Source of the DNA: Ovis canadensis
Lineage: Eukaryota; Chordata; Mammalia; Artiodactyla; Bovidae
Direction of reading: 5' to 3'
Length of the DNA: 64,000 nt
Assembly (NCBI RefSeq): GCF_042477335.2
Contig: NC_091248.1
Location: 119,558,501 to 119,622,500 of the forward strand
Part shown: piece by piece, positions 24,332 to 33,995 of the stretch
Numbering within the stretch: the stretch's first letter is position 1
Layout: every line of letters starts with the position of its first letter
Program-made: the position numbers and the translations under genes
The notes under the pieces: generated by a model
What the model saw: only the letters and a program-made list of their open reading frames with translations
Told to the model about the DNA's origin: nothing
The model's database searches: none

Positions 24332-24700
24332 CCAGAGGTGTTCAAAATGCAAATCAGATCACGTCATTCCCTTGACCCTCCGGGTCTTCCGGTCCTGTTG
24401 CCTATAACGTGGTCGGAGCTCCTTACTGCCTTGGCCTGTCTTGCCCACCTCTCCGCCTTCACCCCTGTCACCCACTGCTTAGTTCTCTCTGCTTCACCCA
24501 CACTGGTCCCTGACTTGGTAAACTGCCTCAGACTTTACAGCTTTTGCCCTGATTGTTCCCTCCCTCAAAAAAGAGGACCTTGCTTGACCTGCTCCTTCTC
24601 GCCTTCGGGTCTCAGATTAATTGCCCCTTACCGGGAGAGGCCTAACTTAAAACAGTTCTCTCCACCCACTTTCTATCACCTCTTTTCATTTTCTTGGGTA
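24332..24700 (+). repeat. L2 LINE fragment
   Basis: 'gcaaatcagatcacgtcatt' and the following Pro/Leu-codon-rich text follow the L2 3' region. Diverged. Confidence 0.55.
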
Positions 24701-24704
24701 CATG

Positions 24705-24815
24705 TTGTTGTTTAGTGCCTAAGTCGTGTCTGACTCTTCACGACCCCATGGACTGTGTAGCCCACCAGGCTCCTCTGCGCTCCACTGTCTCCCCGAGTTT
24801 GCTCAAATTCATGTC
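24705..24815 (-). mobile_element. BovB 3'-end fragment, antisense
   Basis: 'ttagtgcctaagtcgtgtct' followed by 'gtctccccgagtttgctcaa', a BovB-specific block absent from BovA. Confidence 0.8.
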
Positions 24816-24965
24816 CATAATGAATGAGTGGTATATATCACTGCCTAAAATTCTCTGATTCGGCGCCAGGTCCTAAAACAGTGTTCGCCTTTTAGGCTTG
24901 TCATAAAGTATTGTTGAGCGACAGAGGGATAGGTGGTAAGGATGAATGGATGAATGAGGGAGTGA

Positions 24966-25162
24966 GTGAAGTCGCTCAGTCGTGTCCGACTCTGGGACCC
25001 CGTGGACTGTAGCCCGCCAGGCTCCTCGGTTCCACGGGATTCTCCAGGCAAGAATACTGGAGTGGGTTGCCATTTCCTTCTCCAGGAGATCTTCCCGACA
25101 GAGGGACTGAACCCAGGTCTACTGCATTGTAGGCAGATGCTTTACCGTCTGAGCCACAAGGA
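24966..25162 (-). mobile_element. Bov-tA SINE just upstream of the AGK CpG island
   Basis: Antisense copy from 'gtcgctcagtcgtgtccgac' to 'ttaccgtctgagccacaagg'. Its end lies only about 35-45 bp from the first CpG-rich bases of the promoter. Confidence 0.92.
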
Positions 25163-25194
25163 TGGAGATCAAATAAATGTTTGATCAAAACCCT

Positions 25195-25600
25195 AAGTCA
25201 GTCCCCTGGCGGCGGCGGCCCCTGCAGACCGCGCCCTCCCTGCGCACCCGGAACCCGCGGCGGAACCCGAGGGCGGGGGTAGCTGTTTCCCTTCAAAGAG
25301 CCGGGGACTCTTAAGGGAGCACACAGGAAAGGCAGGGCGGCGAGCGGGACCAGCCGTGGTGAGTGCGGCGGTGCTGGCGCTGGGAGCCGGGAGCGGGTTT
25401 CGTGGACCGTGCAAGCGCTGGCGCGCTGGACTCGGGGGTGTGGGGCGGAGCCCCGGGGGCCGGGCCTAGGTGACCGCTGTCGGAACGCCGCTGCGAGCGG
25501 AGGGTGTGGGAGCGAGGGCCGGGCTGAGCGGCACTGGGCGAGCTCCGAGCATCGGATGGCGGTTCCTGTTGCCCCTGCGGGAGGCACAAGCCCCGGGCTC
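25195..25600 (+). promoter_or_regulatory. AGK: CpG island, presumed AGK promoter
   Basis: The only CpG-dense stretch in the window, starting with a (GGC)n run near 25208. GC-box strings lie at 25271-25279 (gggcggggg) and just past the island at 25670-25679. No TATA box is evident, as is usual for a housekeeping promoter. Its assignment to AGK rests on position: it is the nearest upstream CpG island, 5.5 kb before the coding start. The transcription start is not resolved by sequence. Confidence 0.75.
25281..25358 (+). other. AGK: Putative non-coding first exon of AGK (3' edge only)
   Basis: A strong splice donor, CCGTG|GTGAGTGCGG, begins at 25359 inside the CpG island. I take 25358 as the likely end of exon 1. 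The 5' edge given is nominal. A second possible donor (GGGG|GTAAGA) begins at 25656. AGK is known in other mammals to start translation in its second exon, which fits an untranslated first exon here. Confidence 0.45.
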
Positions 25601-26088
25601 TGCTCCCAGAGCTGTCGCTAACTTGTGTGACCCTTTCCTTTTCTTGGGGACGGGGGTAAGATGGGTGCGGGGGCGGGGAAGAAAGCGATTCAGCTAACTT
25701 TTTTTGCAAAATAGGGCTAATGGTCTCTGGTCGGTTGATTCATTCATTCCAGCTGCGTTACTAGGTTCTGTTTGTGAGAACCTGCTTTGTGAGGGTTCAC
25801 AGTCTAAGGAAAGCCCCACCGTATGTGAGGGGGGTCGAATACAATCGGAATTTGGGAGTTCTTAGGGGAAAAGCAAACATGCATTTCGGATGAGACGTGC
25901 AACCGTTATTTCTCCAATGAATATTATATGTCAACTTTAATTTTTTTAGTAAAAAAAAATTTTTTTTTAAACTGTGATTGGGGAGTAAGAATTCTGTTGG
26001 GTACTTAGAAAGCATGTACATTGGTAACTCATATGTTGCATATTGTGATGATGACCTAAATGAGACATTTACAGAGTGCATCGACACC
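25601..26088. other. AGK intron 1, 5' part
   Basis: CpG content falls off after 25600. A T-run and A-run pair at about 25948-25970 is low complexity. No repeat was named. Confidence 0.5.
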
Positions 26089-26089
26089 T

Positions 26090-26310
26090 GGTACAGTGGG
26101 AACTTTATAGCCAAATGAGTTGATCAGAGCAGGTGTATCCTCATTTGGGGGTCGCAAAGAGTCGGACACGACTGAGCCACTGAACTGAACTGATCCTCAT
26201 TTTATTCATAAAAACATAAGAGACAGGTTAAATGACTTACCCAGGCTTTCACTGCCAATAAGTGACAAAAGTAGGGCTTGAATCTAAGCCGAAGTCTTAG
26301 ACCAATGTTC
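26090..26310 (-). repeat. MIR-like SINE, antisense, interrupted
   Basis: 'ttaaatgacttacccaggct' and 'agggcttgaatctaagccga' follow the antisense MIR order. A 46-bp BovB tail splits it. Confidence 0.6.
26147..26192 (+). mobile_element. 46-bp BovB 3'-tail insertion with 10-bp TSD
   Basis: Only the last 46 bases of BovB ('gtcgcaaagagtcggacacg' through 'tgaactgaactg') are present, between perfect ATCCTCATTT copies at 26137-26146 and 26193-26202. The duplication shows a genuine retrotransposition event, not a decayed longer copy. Confidence 0.9.
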
Positions 26311-26439
26311 TTTCCACGGCTCGAGGTTGCTTGCATAGTTCTGCACTAGTTTCATAATGCACAGACCCATTCATTTGTGATGCAAGGCAGTTCCAGTGGG
26401 TCATGGGTGGCCTTAAAACAGACTCTTAACAACTCTTAA

Positions 26440-27315
26440 ATTGTTACTCTAATTTCTGTCCTTGCCCTGGGTATTTTATCTGCACTCCATCTTGACCTCC
26501 TTCACACTGAATCCCAAATCTATATCTTCTATCCAGTTTCTCCTGGCTTCTAACTGCTAAGTCCAGATACCCATTGATCATTTCCATTGGATTCCCCATG
26601 GGAATCTCAAATTCAGCATCTCCTACACCACATGTAACACCTTTCTTTATGAAGCTACTCCCCAGATCCCATGATTGAAATCATTATTCAAGACATTGCC
26701 CAGGTACAAACCTTGCTTGGTACCTCTTCTTTCACCATCTATAATCAATTGATCATGGGTGAACATGTTAGTTGCTCAGTTGTGTCTGACTCTTTTCGAC
26801 CCCATGGACTGTAGTCCACCGGGCTCCTCTGTCTATGGGACTTTTCCAGGCTAGAATACTGGAGTGGGTTTCCATTCCCTTTGCCAAGGAATCTTCCCGA
26901 CCCAGGAATTGAACCCAGGTCTCCTGCATTGTAGGCAGATTCTTTACTGTGTGAGCTACCAGGGAAGCCCTAATTGATCACTCAGTGCTGCCAAATTCTA
27001 TTTTCTAAAGATCTCCCAAGTCCATCCCCCTTTGTTCTTTCCTTCATTTATGTGTCTAAAGATTGTAATAACTTCCTGCCGGCTCTTTGTAGCTTTGAAC
27101 TCAGCTTCTTCCATCCCATTTTCCGTTTTGCTACAAAGTGATTTTTCTACAGTCCAAATGTGATCCTGTCTGTCACTTACTTATTCCCTTCAGGGTTTTT
27201 TATTATTGTCAATATTGTTTCCAAAGTCTTTAGCATGGATTCAAGGTCCTGCCTGAAGTTTTCTAAACTTCCTGGACCTTCCCCATCCTTTATCTCCAAA
27301 CTACTCTTTGTCAGT
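26440..27315 (+). repeat. L2 LINE, split by a SINE
   Basis: 'tgatttttctacagtccaaa', 'tcctgtctgtcacttactta' and 'gcatggattcaaggtcctgc' are L2 3' blocks in order. A Bov-tA interrupts it at 26756-26971. Confidence 0.6.
26756..26971 (-). mobile_element. Bov-tA SINE with 9-bp TSD
   Basis: Antisense copy between AATTGATCA at 26747-26755 and 26972-26980. Confidence 0.93.
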
Positions 27316-27785
27316 GTGGTGCTGACCTCTGTGAGAAGCACGGGAGTACTGGTTAATAATGAACATGATAATGCAGATAGTGGCCTCTGCGCAGGTACCC
27401 AGTCGAATCTTGGAGGCAGAGTTTTGGGTGAAGAAGAAAAGCATAGCTTTATCGCTTTGCCAGGCAAAGGGGGACACAGCGAGATCATGCCTTCAAGACC
27501 TGTGTGTCTCAACTCTGGGGGACTTGGTGAGTTTTATAGGAATGGTTTACAGGCTGGGTTGTTAATAAGGATCAGCTGTGCAGGGCCTGTGCCCCTTTAA
27601 TCGGGCCTCAGGTGGGTTTCTGATGCGCTTCTGTGATTCTAGAGTTTATCACACTGTGACCTCTGGGATGAAGAATGCTTCATCAAATAATTAACATGTT
27701 CCATCTGTTGGGGGTTCTGAAGAGCGCCAAGAGTCCTTCCGTTTATCACTTGAGGCAGGATCAGGACTTTGCCCCCCAAGGCTGC
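27316..27785 (-). mobile_element. Probable solo LTR of a ruminant endogenous retrovirus
   Basis: The block 'acccagtcgaatcttggagg' with 'gctttatcgctttgccaggc' resembles a ruminant ERV LTR read antisense. The complement carries a 'gataaagc' polyadenylation-like string. No gag, pol or env sequence is nearby. Edges are not fixed and no TSD was found. The 146-codon frame across it is chance. Confidence 0.42.
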
Positions 27786-27954
27786 ACTGTTGTTTGTTTT
27801 TTTTCCCTCCTCCCTTGTCTGTGTATCCCCCTCCCTTCCCTGACTAGCAACTATTTGAACCTGCCCTTTGGAACTCGGGGAAGGTCAAGAAATGGGGGGC
27901 ACAGGCTTTTGTGCCCAGGAGCTCCACAGGGTACTGGTCTGTTTCCCTGACAGC

Positions 27955-28055
27955 CCGACCAGAATAAGTCAGAATCTCTGGGTCATGCCCAAGAATCCGC
28001 ATTTTAAACAAGTTCTTTGAATTTTAACAAGATTTACACTAGAGTTTGAGAGGCC
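27955..28055 (+). repeat. MER5A-type DNA transposon fossil
   Basis: 'gtcagaatctctgggtcatg', 'aatccgcattttaaacaagt' and 'gagtttgagaggcc' follow MER5A, a non-autonomous hAT element. Confidence 0.65.
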
Positions 28056-28094
28056 TTGTTTTCACGGACCCTGTTCCCTGTCTACACCTGGCGA

Positions 28095-28455
28095 CACACT
28101 TGTGTTTCTCTGAATGTACCTTGTTGTCAGTGAGGCCTTTGTGTGCAGAAGTCTCCTTAGCTGCTGCTTTGGTGTTTCTCCTCATTGTTCAAGACCCAGG
28201 GTACATGTCATGCCTTCTCGGAAGACTTCCCCAATCGTGGACCACCCTGTCACCTCCAGTCCACATTAGGTCATTCTCGGGGCTTCTCACAGAGCCATGA
28301 CTTAGCCCTCAACCGCCTTCCCCCTGTGTTACAACCATACGTTATGTGATTGTTTTGTACTTGTGGCTTTCACAGTTGCCAGCACTTGAGAATAGAGACT
28401 TGTGCTTCTCTGCCTAGCAGCCAGCCCAGAGCCTAGCACGTTGAATGAATGAGCG
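28095..28455 (+). repeat. L2 3' region
   Basis: 'cttctcggaagacttcccca' and 'agagcctagcacgttgaatg' are L2 3' blocks, the last being the terminal GAATGAATG. Confidence 0.6.
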
Positions 28456-29120
28456 CTTTAGGGCCAGGTGGAGAGGCATCTCATTATTACATGTGCTTTC
28501 GGGTTCCTTATGTGCCATCCTGCACTGCGGCCCTGATTTGCAGGAAGGTGGGCTCCCTGGCACCAGTTTCACACGTGACTGGTGATACGGATGTGTCTGG
28601 CCTTGAGAGGAGTTTTAACCAGTGGTGGCGGTAAAGAAAAAATCAAGTAGTGACACTGGTTAAAGACTGGTGAGACAGCCTTCCCTCCAGGGTGGGGAGA
28701 GGCATCTGGGTGGATGTAGGAACCGCTACAGGCTAGGTCTTGGACTGAGGGGAGGAGCTTGGACCCAACCCTGACTCCAGTGAGGACAAATGGGCGTTAT
28801 AGCCAAGAAGCAGGGCGGTGTCAGTGGAGGGAAAATTGCTAAAGAAATGTCAGGGGTAGAGGGGACTCTTACTAGGTGACCCAGTAGAATTCTTGCTGAA
28901 GGCAGACCAGGGTGATAAGATACCCAGGGTGGTCAGATTCCAATGGTGGGGATGGGAGATTTTCACTAAACCACCTTAGTAGGATTCTTGCTCAAACTGG
29001 ATTCTACAAGGGCTGAGAGGGAAGCCCAAGGTAAGTCCTAGTCCAGCAGAACTCAGAGCCTGATTCAAGTTTCTGGTCAAGAAGAGAGTCCCTGTCGTTA
29101 AATGGAGTAATAAAAGAACT
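28456..29120. other. AGK intron 1, nothing recognised
   Basis: G-rich DNA without a recognised repeat or conserved-looking exon. Confidence 0.45.
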
Positions 29121-29330
29121 AGTGTGTGCTAAGTCACTTCAGTCGTGTCCAACTCTTTGCAAACCCGTGAGCTGTAGCCTGCCAGGCTCCTCTGCCCAGG
29201 GGATTCTCCAGGCAGGAATACTGGAGTGGGTTGCCATTTCCTCCTCCAGAGGATCTTCCTGACCCAGGGATCGAACCCACATGTTTTACATCTCCTGCAT
29301 TGGCAGGCAGGTTCTTTACCACTAGTCCTG
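29121..29330 (-). mobile_element. Bov-tA SINE, antisense
   Basis: 'aagtcacttcagtcgtgtcc' to 'ggttctttaccactagtcct'. The head is slightly shortened. Possible short TSD 'aactag'. Confidence 0.9.
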
Positions 29331-29694
29331 CCAACTAGAATCAGCAAAAGCAGCTGTTCCCGAGCTGCCCCCAGCCCCATCAGCATTGGTCTATTTATCT
29401 CATGCACACATAGTTAAAAATGTCCTGTCTAGAAAATAATTAAGAAAATTTAAAAAATACATTGCAATTTAAAACATAAATATCAGCCGTTATCTCACAA
29501 GAGGGAATTACTACAAAGTCTTGTGTGTTTATTTGTTTTTTTTTTTAATTTATATTTGTGTTTGAATGTAATTGGTAAATGCCTATTACATAAGACTTAA
29601 ATCCTGCCAGTTTTACTTAAAATTATGTTTTTTAGTTTTTTCCACATCAGCAAAAATTCTTAGTGAAAAAAAATTTAATGTAGGTGGGGGAAAA
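29331..29694. other. AT-rich intron DNA
   Basis: Contains T-runs near 29538-29547. No gene or named repeat. Confidence 0.5.
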
Positions 29695-30110
29695 GTGTTC
29701 CTTGACCCCTTGTAGGGTTGCTACCTTGGTCTGGAAATTAAATTGACAAAGACAGATTAACAGGAGCAAAGCATGCAAGTTATCTAAATGTAAGTTTTAC
29801 GTGACATGAGAGCCTTCATAAGTAAATGAGGACCCAAGGGTTTGAGTAGACCATAGTGGAGGAACATGATAGGGTAAAGAGTATGAGGTAATTGTAGCAG
29901 ATGAAAACCTTAGAGAGGCCTGTGTGTTAAGGAGTGTTTGTTGACAAAGCAAGTGCCTCTCACTGGAGGGTTTTATGATCTGTTTAAGAAATGGCAAGGT
30001 GGGGAGGTGGTCAGAGTGACCTTCCTGCTTTTGCTATTTTCCAAACCTTTTCTGAGTAAGATGTCCACCCTCACAACGTGCCATGTTTGGGGTAGCATGT
30101 CTTGAGCCCC
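29695..30110 (-). repeat. Possible old ERV-type LTR, antisense
   Basis: 'attgacaaagacagattaac' and 'gagcaaagcatgcaagttat' recall antisense LTRs of old mammalian ERVs. Family uncertain. Confidence 0.35.
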
Positions 30111-30114
30111 ATCT

Positions 30115-30300
30115 CATTCCGCAGTTATTTATCAAATGGCTGTTAGGCACCAGATCTTATTTTGGACATGAGGATTCTGCAGTGGATCAGAGCAGTCAAA
30201 GTCCTTACTCGTGGAGTTTATGTTCCAGTGGGATAGTAAACTAACACCTAAGGACCATCCACATGATAAGTGTGGTGAAGAAAAACAGAAGTATATATGG
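30115..30300 (-). repeat. L2 3' end, antisense
   Basis: 'cagttatttatcaaatggct', 'gtggagtttatgttccagtg' and 'aaactaacacctaaggacc' follow the antisense L2 terminus. Confidence 0.6.
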
Positions 30301-30309
30301 TCACTTTTT

Positions 30310-30405
30310 TTGCACTTTTGTTTTTATTTATTGTTTTAATTGGAGGCTAATTACAATACTGTGGTGGTCCTTGCCATACATTGGCATGACTTTGGTTTTG
30401 AGTGT
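30310..30405 (-). mobile_element. Ruminant L1 3'-end fragment, antisense
   Basis: 'ttttaattggaggctaatta' and 'ttgccatacattggcatgac' match the L1 3' UTR seen across ruminants. Confidence 0.6.
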
Positions 30406-30518
30406 GCCTGTTCAGTGACTCAGTCAAGTCCGACTCTTTCCGACTCCACACATTACAGCCCGCCAGGCTCCTCTGTCCGTGGAATTTCCCAGGCAGGCAT
30501 ACTGGAGTGGGTTGCCAT
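30406..30518 (-). mobile_element. BovA monomer, antisense
   Basis: 'cagtcaagtccgactctttc' to 'tactggagtgggttgccata'. No tRNA-like head. Confidence 0.85.
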
Positions 30519-30519
30519 A

Positions 30520-30790
30520 AAGTTATGCTAATTTACCTTCCTTATAGGAGTGTGTGAGTGTCTGTCTCATTTTATTTTGTCATCAGTGAATATGATCATT
30601 TTAGAATTTTGTTCATTTTATCGGTGAATGGTGATAGTTCTTTGTAATTTGCATGCCTTTGATTATCTTGGAAGTTGAGCATTTTTACAGTTATGTATAT
30701 TTCCTCTTCATTGAGTTTTCTTTGAATGTTCTTTTATTGAGGGCCTGGTTGTTTTCTCCTATTTTGAATAACCCTTTTACATCACCAGTT
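30520..30790 (-). repeat. Old L1 fragment, antisense
   Basis: 'atttgcatgcctttgattat' and 'ggaagttgagcatttttaca' match the complement of L1 ORF2 3' text. Confidence 0.55.
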
Positions 30791-30889
30791 TAATTACTAA
30801 TTTGATGATAAGCACTTTATATATAAAGGATAAGCAGATACTTTTAAACAGGTATAGTGACTGTAAAAAGAAAGCAGAGACAGGGCTCC

Positions 30890-31078
30890 TAGAATTCCTT
30901 TCCTCTTCCTTCTAAGAAAAAGTGATGAAAGAAGAGAAAGTATAGTTTGGGTGTAAAGGAGTGAAGGAAGCAAGGAAATGTAGGTGGGCAGGTAAGAAGA
31001 TGAAGTATCTAGGAAGGAAAAGGAGGAAGGAAGGAAGACGTGGGGAGGATGAAAGAAGGAAAAGGATGAAAGCGTAGG
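30890..31078 (+). repeat. Purine-rich (GGAA-type) tract before AGK exon 2
   Basis: An imperfect run of GAAG, GGAA and AGGA units on the + strand, ending about 50 bp before the exon 2 acceptor. Pyrimidine interruptions are frequent before 31010 and fewer after. Confidence 0.75.
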
Positions 31079-31128
31079 GCCCACATGATTCCTTGGATAA
31101 TTTTTCTTTTCTGCCTCTACTAATCTAG

Positions 31129-31246
31129 CAAGTCCCTAAGAGAAGATGCCTGTGTTCTTTAAAACACTTCGAAATCATTGGAAGAAAACGACAGCTGGGA
31201 TCTGCCTGCTGACATGGGGAGGCCACTGGGTCTACGGGAAACACTG
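31129..31246 (+). CDS. AGK: AGK exon 2 (first coding exon), coding part 31146-31246
   Basis: Acylglycerol kinase phosphorylates mono- and diacylglycerol to lysophosphatidic and phosphatidic acid in mitochondria. It is also a kinase-independent subunit of the TIM22 carrier translocase of the inner membrane. The acceptor is a pyrimidine tract plus ATCTAG before 31129, and the donor is CACTG|GTAAGC at 31247. The ATG at 31146 has A at -3, follows 17 bases of 5' UTR in this exon, and matches the start of the mammalian protein. The 33 full codons begin [10 protein letters not shown] and end YGKH. Residues about 15-31 form the hydrophobic membrane segment known at the AGK N-terminus. The last two bases (TG) start a Cys codon finished in exon 3. 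Compared with human AGK from memory, differences are Pro for Thr at 2, Ile for Leu at 19 and Val for Leu at 29. Identity is near certain. The diacylglycerol-kinase catalytic domain lies in later exons outside this window. Confidence 0.96.
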
Positions 31247-32784
31247 GTAAGCATCTGACGGCCCCCCACCCCACCCCACCTGCACGTGCAGCACAGTCCA
31301 CGGGGCCTGTGGTCAGCGTCCTGTTCAGCTGTGCTTGTCTCTAATACGTTGTGGTGTAAAGGGAAGGCATATATTAAAACCTCAGAGACGATGGCTTCCT
31401 GTAACCAGTCCCAAGAGGTGGAAACTGAAGAACTGTTGAGACTTATACCTCAGTGGACATGGAATACGCCACCAGATCAGGACAGGGAGAGACTGAGCGC
31501 CGCCTCGAGAGAGAGGCAAGCGGCCTTCCAGGGAAGGGTGGAGGGCTGGAGCTCACACGTCTCCTTGGGGTTTCAGTCCTCCTCTTCTCACTCCAGCCTC
31601 TTGGTCTGTGACGGTGGCCGTTGCCGGACACTGAGTCCGCTCCCTCCAATGTTTGACTCGGTCTTTCTTTGTCTAACTTGTTAGCCTAGGTTCATTTAAA
31701 TGAAACTAAGACTTTCCAGCCTTTTGTTTGAGTAAGGGATTCCAGGGAGTCCTGGGTTTTAGTTATTACCCTTCAGATCTGCAGGGAGAAGAAAGTGTCA
31801 AGCTTTTCTTCTGGTTTAGCATGCTAATAAGATTTAAATAAACAATTTTTTAAAATAAAAATTATACAGATTATTAAGAGACCCAGTCACACCATAGTCT
31901 TTGGGGGATTCAGGGCTACGTCTTAAAAATATAGCAACCTTCTCTAAAATCCAGTTGTCCTAATTGATTGCTTTGTTAAATGGAACCCACTGAGCAGGCT
32001 TTACAATGGAAGTCTCCACATTGAAAAGCAGACTCACGTTGGTCCTTTTGTGAACATCCTCAATTCACCCGTCAGAGATCGTTTATGGTAAACATGGTAT
32101 CTACTTTCTGCAGATACGGAGAAGGTGAACCATTCCCATCTCCTCTAAAGTATTCTCAAGGCTGACCGTGTGAGCTCCATTAGCTAGCATATAAAGAACA
32201 GACCCAAGCATCTTAAAATTTTAATATATAAAAAGAAAGGCAGAGGAAAGGTTTTAATAAATTGTGTCTGGAGCACATAATTGTCTGGCTTTTCCTCCCT
32301 TTTCAAGCTACATTTGAGCCCTTGAGGGAAGGCTCCTTACAGCTCCAGCCAAGGAAGGAACTAGGGTTTCCTTTGGAGGAGCACTCAGTCCAGGCCTCAG
32401 CTGGCTCAGTGCAGTAGAACCTCCCCCTCACTGAGGGTTGTGGCTGTTGCTACTGCGGGGTGAAGGTCGGAGGAAATAACCATGTCCTCAGTTCAGGATG
32501 TCTTTAAGGTACCATAGTTACTTCTCATAGTGTAGTCTTGAGACTTTTAAAAAGGCCCCATTAAGTCTCTAGCACTGAGTCAGAGGTCTCATTCTCAGTT
32601 GGATCTGAAACAGCTTGAACTGGAAGTGTAGCAGGAGCCTGAAGGCTTCATTTTGCTCTGTCTCTGCCCTTGACATTCAGGGTCGCTGCTTAGAATGCAA
32701 ATCTCCATTGTCCGGCGTAGCTCGCTTTTCTCAACTTCTCTCCTGCAGGCTTTGGTGCTACTTAGCACCTCCACCCCTTTAAAA
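31247..32784. other. AGK intron 2, 5' part, mostly unassigned
   Basis: No strong repeat match. A 132-codon frame (31286-31684, +) has no known domain and is not bounded by matching splice sites. Confidence 0.5.
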
Positions 32785-33995
32785 ATATTGTGATAAAAAT
32801 CGCTAGCAGAAAATTTACCACTGTGACCATTTTTAAGTGTACGCTCCGTAGCATGCAGCATATTCATTTTGTCATACAACAGACCTCTAGAACTCTTTGA
32901 TCTTGCAAAACTGAAACTCTGCGCGCATTGAACACTGTTTCCTCCTTCCAGCCCCTGGCAACCACCATTCCACTTCCTGTTTCTATAAGTTTGACTGCTT
33001 TAGTCTACGTGGTCGCACCGAGTCGGACACGACTGAAGTGACTTAGCAGCAGCAGATACTTCGTGTGAGTGGAATCATGAAGTATTTGTCTTTTGTGACT
33101 GGCTTATTTCACCTGGCATGGTATCCTTGAGGTTCATTGATGTAGCATATGGCAGGATTCCTGTCTTTTTTAAGGCTGAATTGTATGTGTAGACCACATT
33201 TCTTATCCGTGTATCTATTAATGGACATTTGGGTTGCTTCCGCCTCTTGGCTGTTGTGCATAATGCTAGTACATTGGACTTGGGCATGCAGATATGGCTG
33301 CAACATCTTGTTTTCAGTTCTTTTGGGTATATATCCAGAAGTGGGGTTGCTGGATTAATGGTATATGTATTTTTAATTTTTTGAGGAAGCTCCATACTGT
33401 TTTCTATAATGGCTGTACCATTTTCCAGTCCCAGCTGCACAAGGGTGCAACTTCTCCACATCTTTATCAATGCTTATTATTTTCTGTTTTCACTCCCCCC
33501 CGTCCCCCATTACTGGCCATCCTGATGGGTATGATACGGCCTTTTGTGGTTTTGATTTGCATTTCTCTAATGATCAGTGACGCTGAACACTTTTTCATGT
33601 TTGCTGGCCGTTTGTTTATCTGTTTATTTGTTCACTGTTAGTGTGTGAAAACGTGACTGATTTTTGTATTCTGTAACTTCGCTGAATGTGTTTATTCTGA
33701 TTCTGTGTGTGTGTGTGTCATCTCAAGTGTTTTCTACATATAAGATGATGTCATCCGCAAACATAATTTTGCTTCTTCCTCTCCAATTTGGATGCCTTTT
33801 ATTTCTTTTTCTTGCCTAATTGCTTTGGCTAAGATTCCCAGTACTATATGCAGTAGAAGTGGCAAGAGCAGGCATCCTTGCCTTTTTCCTGATCCTTAAG
33901 GAAAAGCTTTCAATCTTCACTGTTGAATATGATATCAGCTGTGGGCTTTTAATACATATGCTTTATTATTTTGAGGTAGTTTCCTTCTATTGTCG
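32785..33995 (-). repeat. Old L1 LINE, antisense
   Basis: Long antisense ORF2 text: 'ggacatttgggttgcttccg', 'gtatatatccagaagtgggg', 'gtggttttgatttgcatttc', then an earlier ORF2 part ('tttggatgccttttatttct'). A 45-bp SINE tail interrupts it. Confidence 0.78.
33011..33055 (+). mobile_element. 45-bp BovA/BovA2 tail insertion
   Basis: Only 'ggtcgcaccgagtcggacac' through 'cttagcagcagcag' is present, inside an L1. The flanks (tctacgt before, tacttcgt after) could be a decayed TSD. Confidence 0.75.

Noticed and set aside
25193..25709. Overlapping antisense frames of 73-132 codons in the CpG island
   Set aside because: High GC content leaves few stops. The frames overlap one another in different phases and show no known protein, while the island is explained as a promoter.
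27160..27600. 146-codon frame in AGK intron 1
   Set aside because: It crosses from L2-like sequence into a probable LTR, so it is a chance fusion of repeats.
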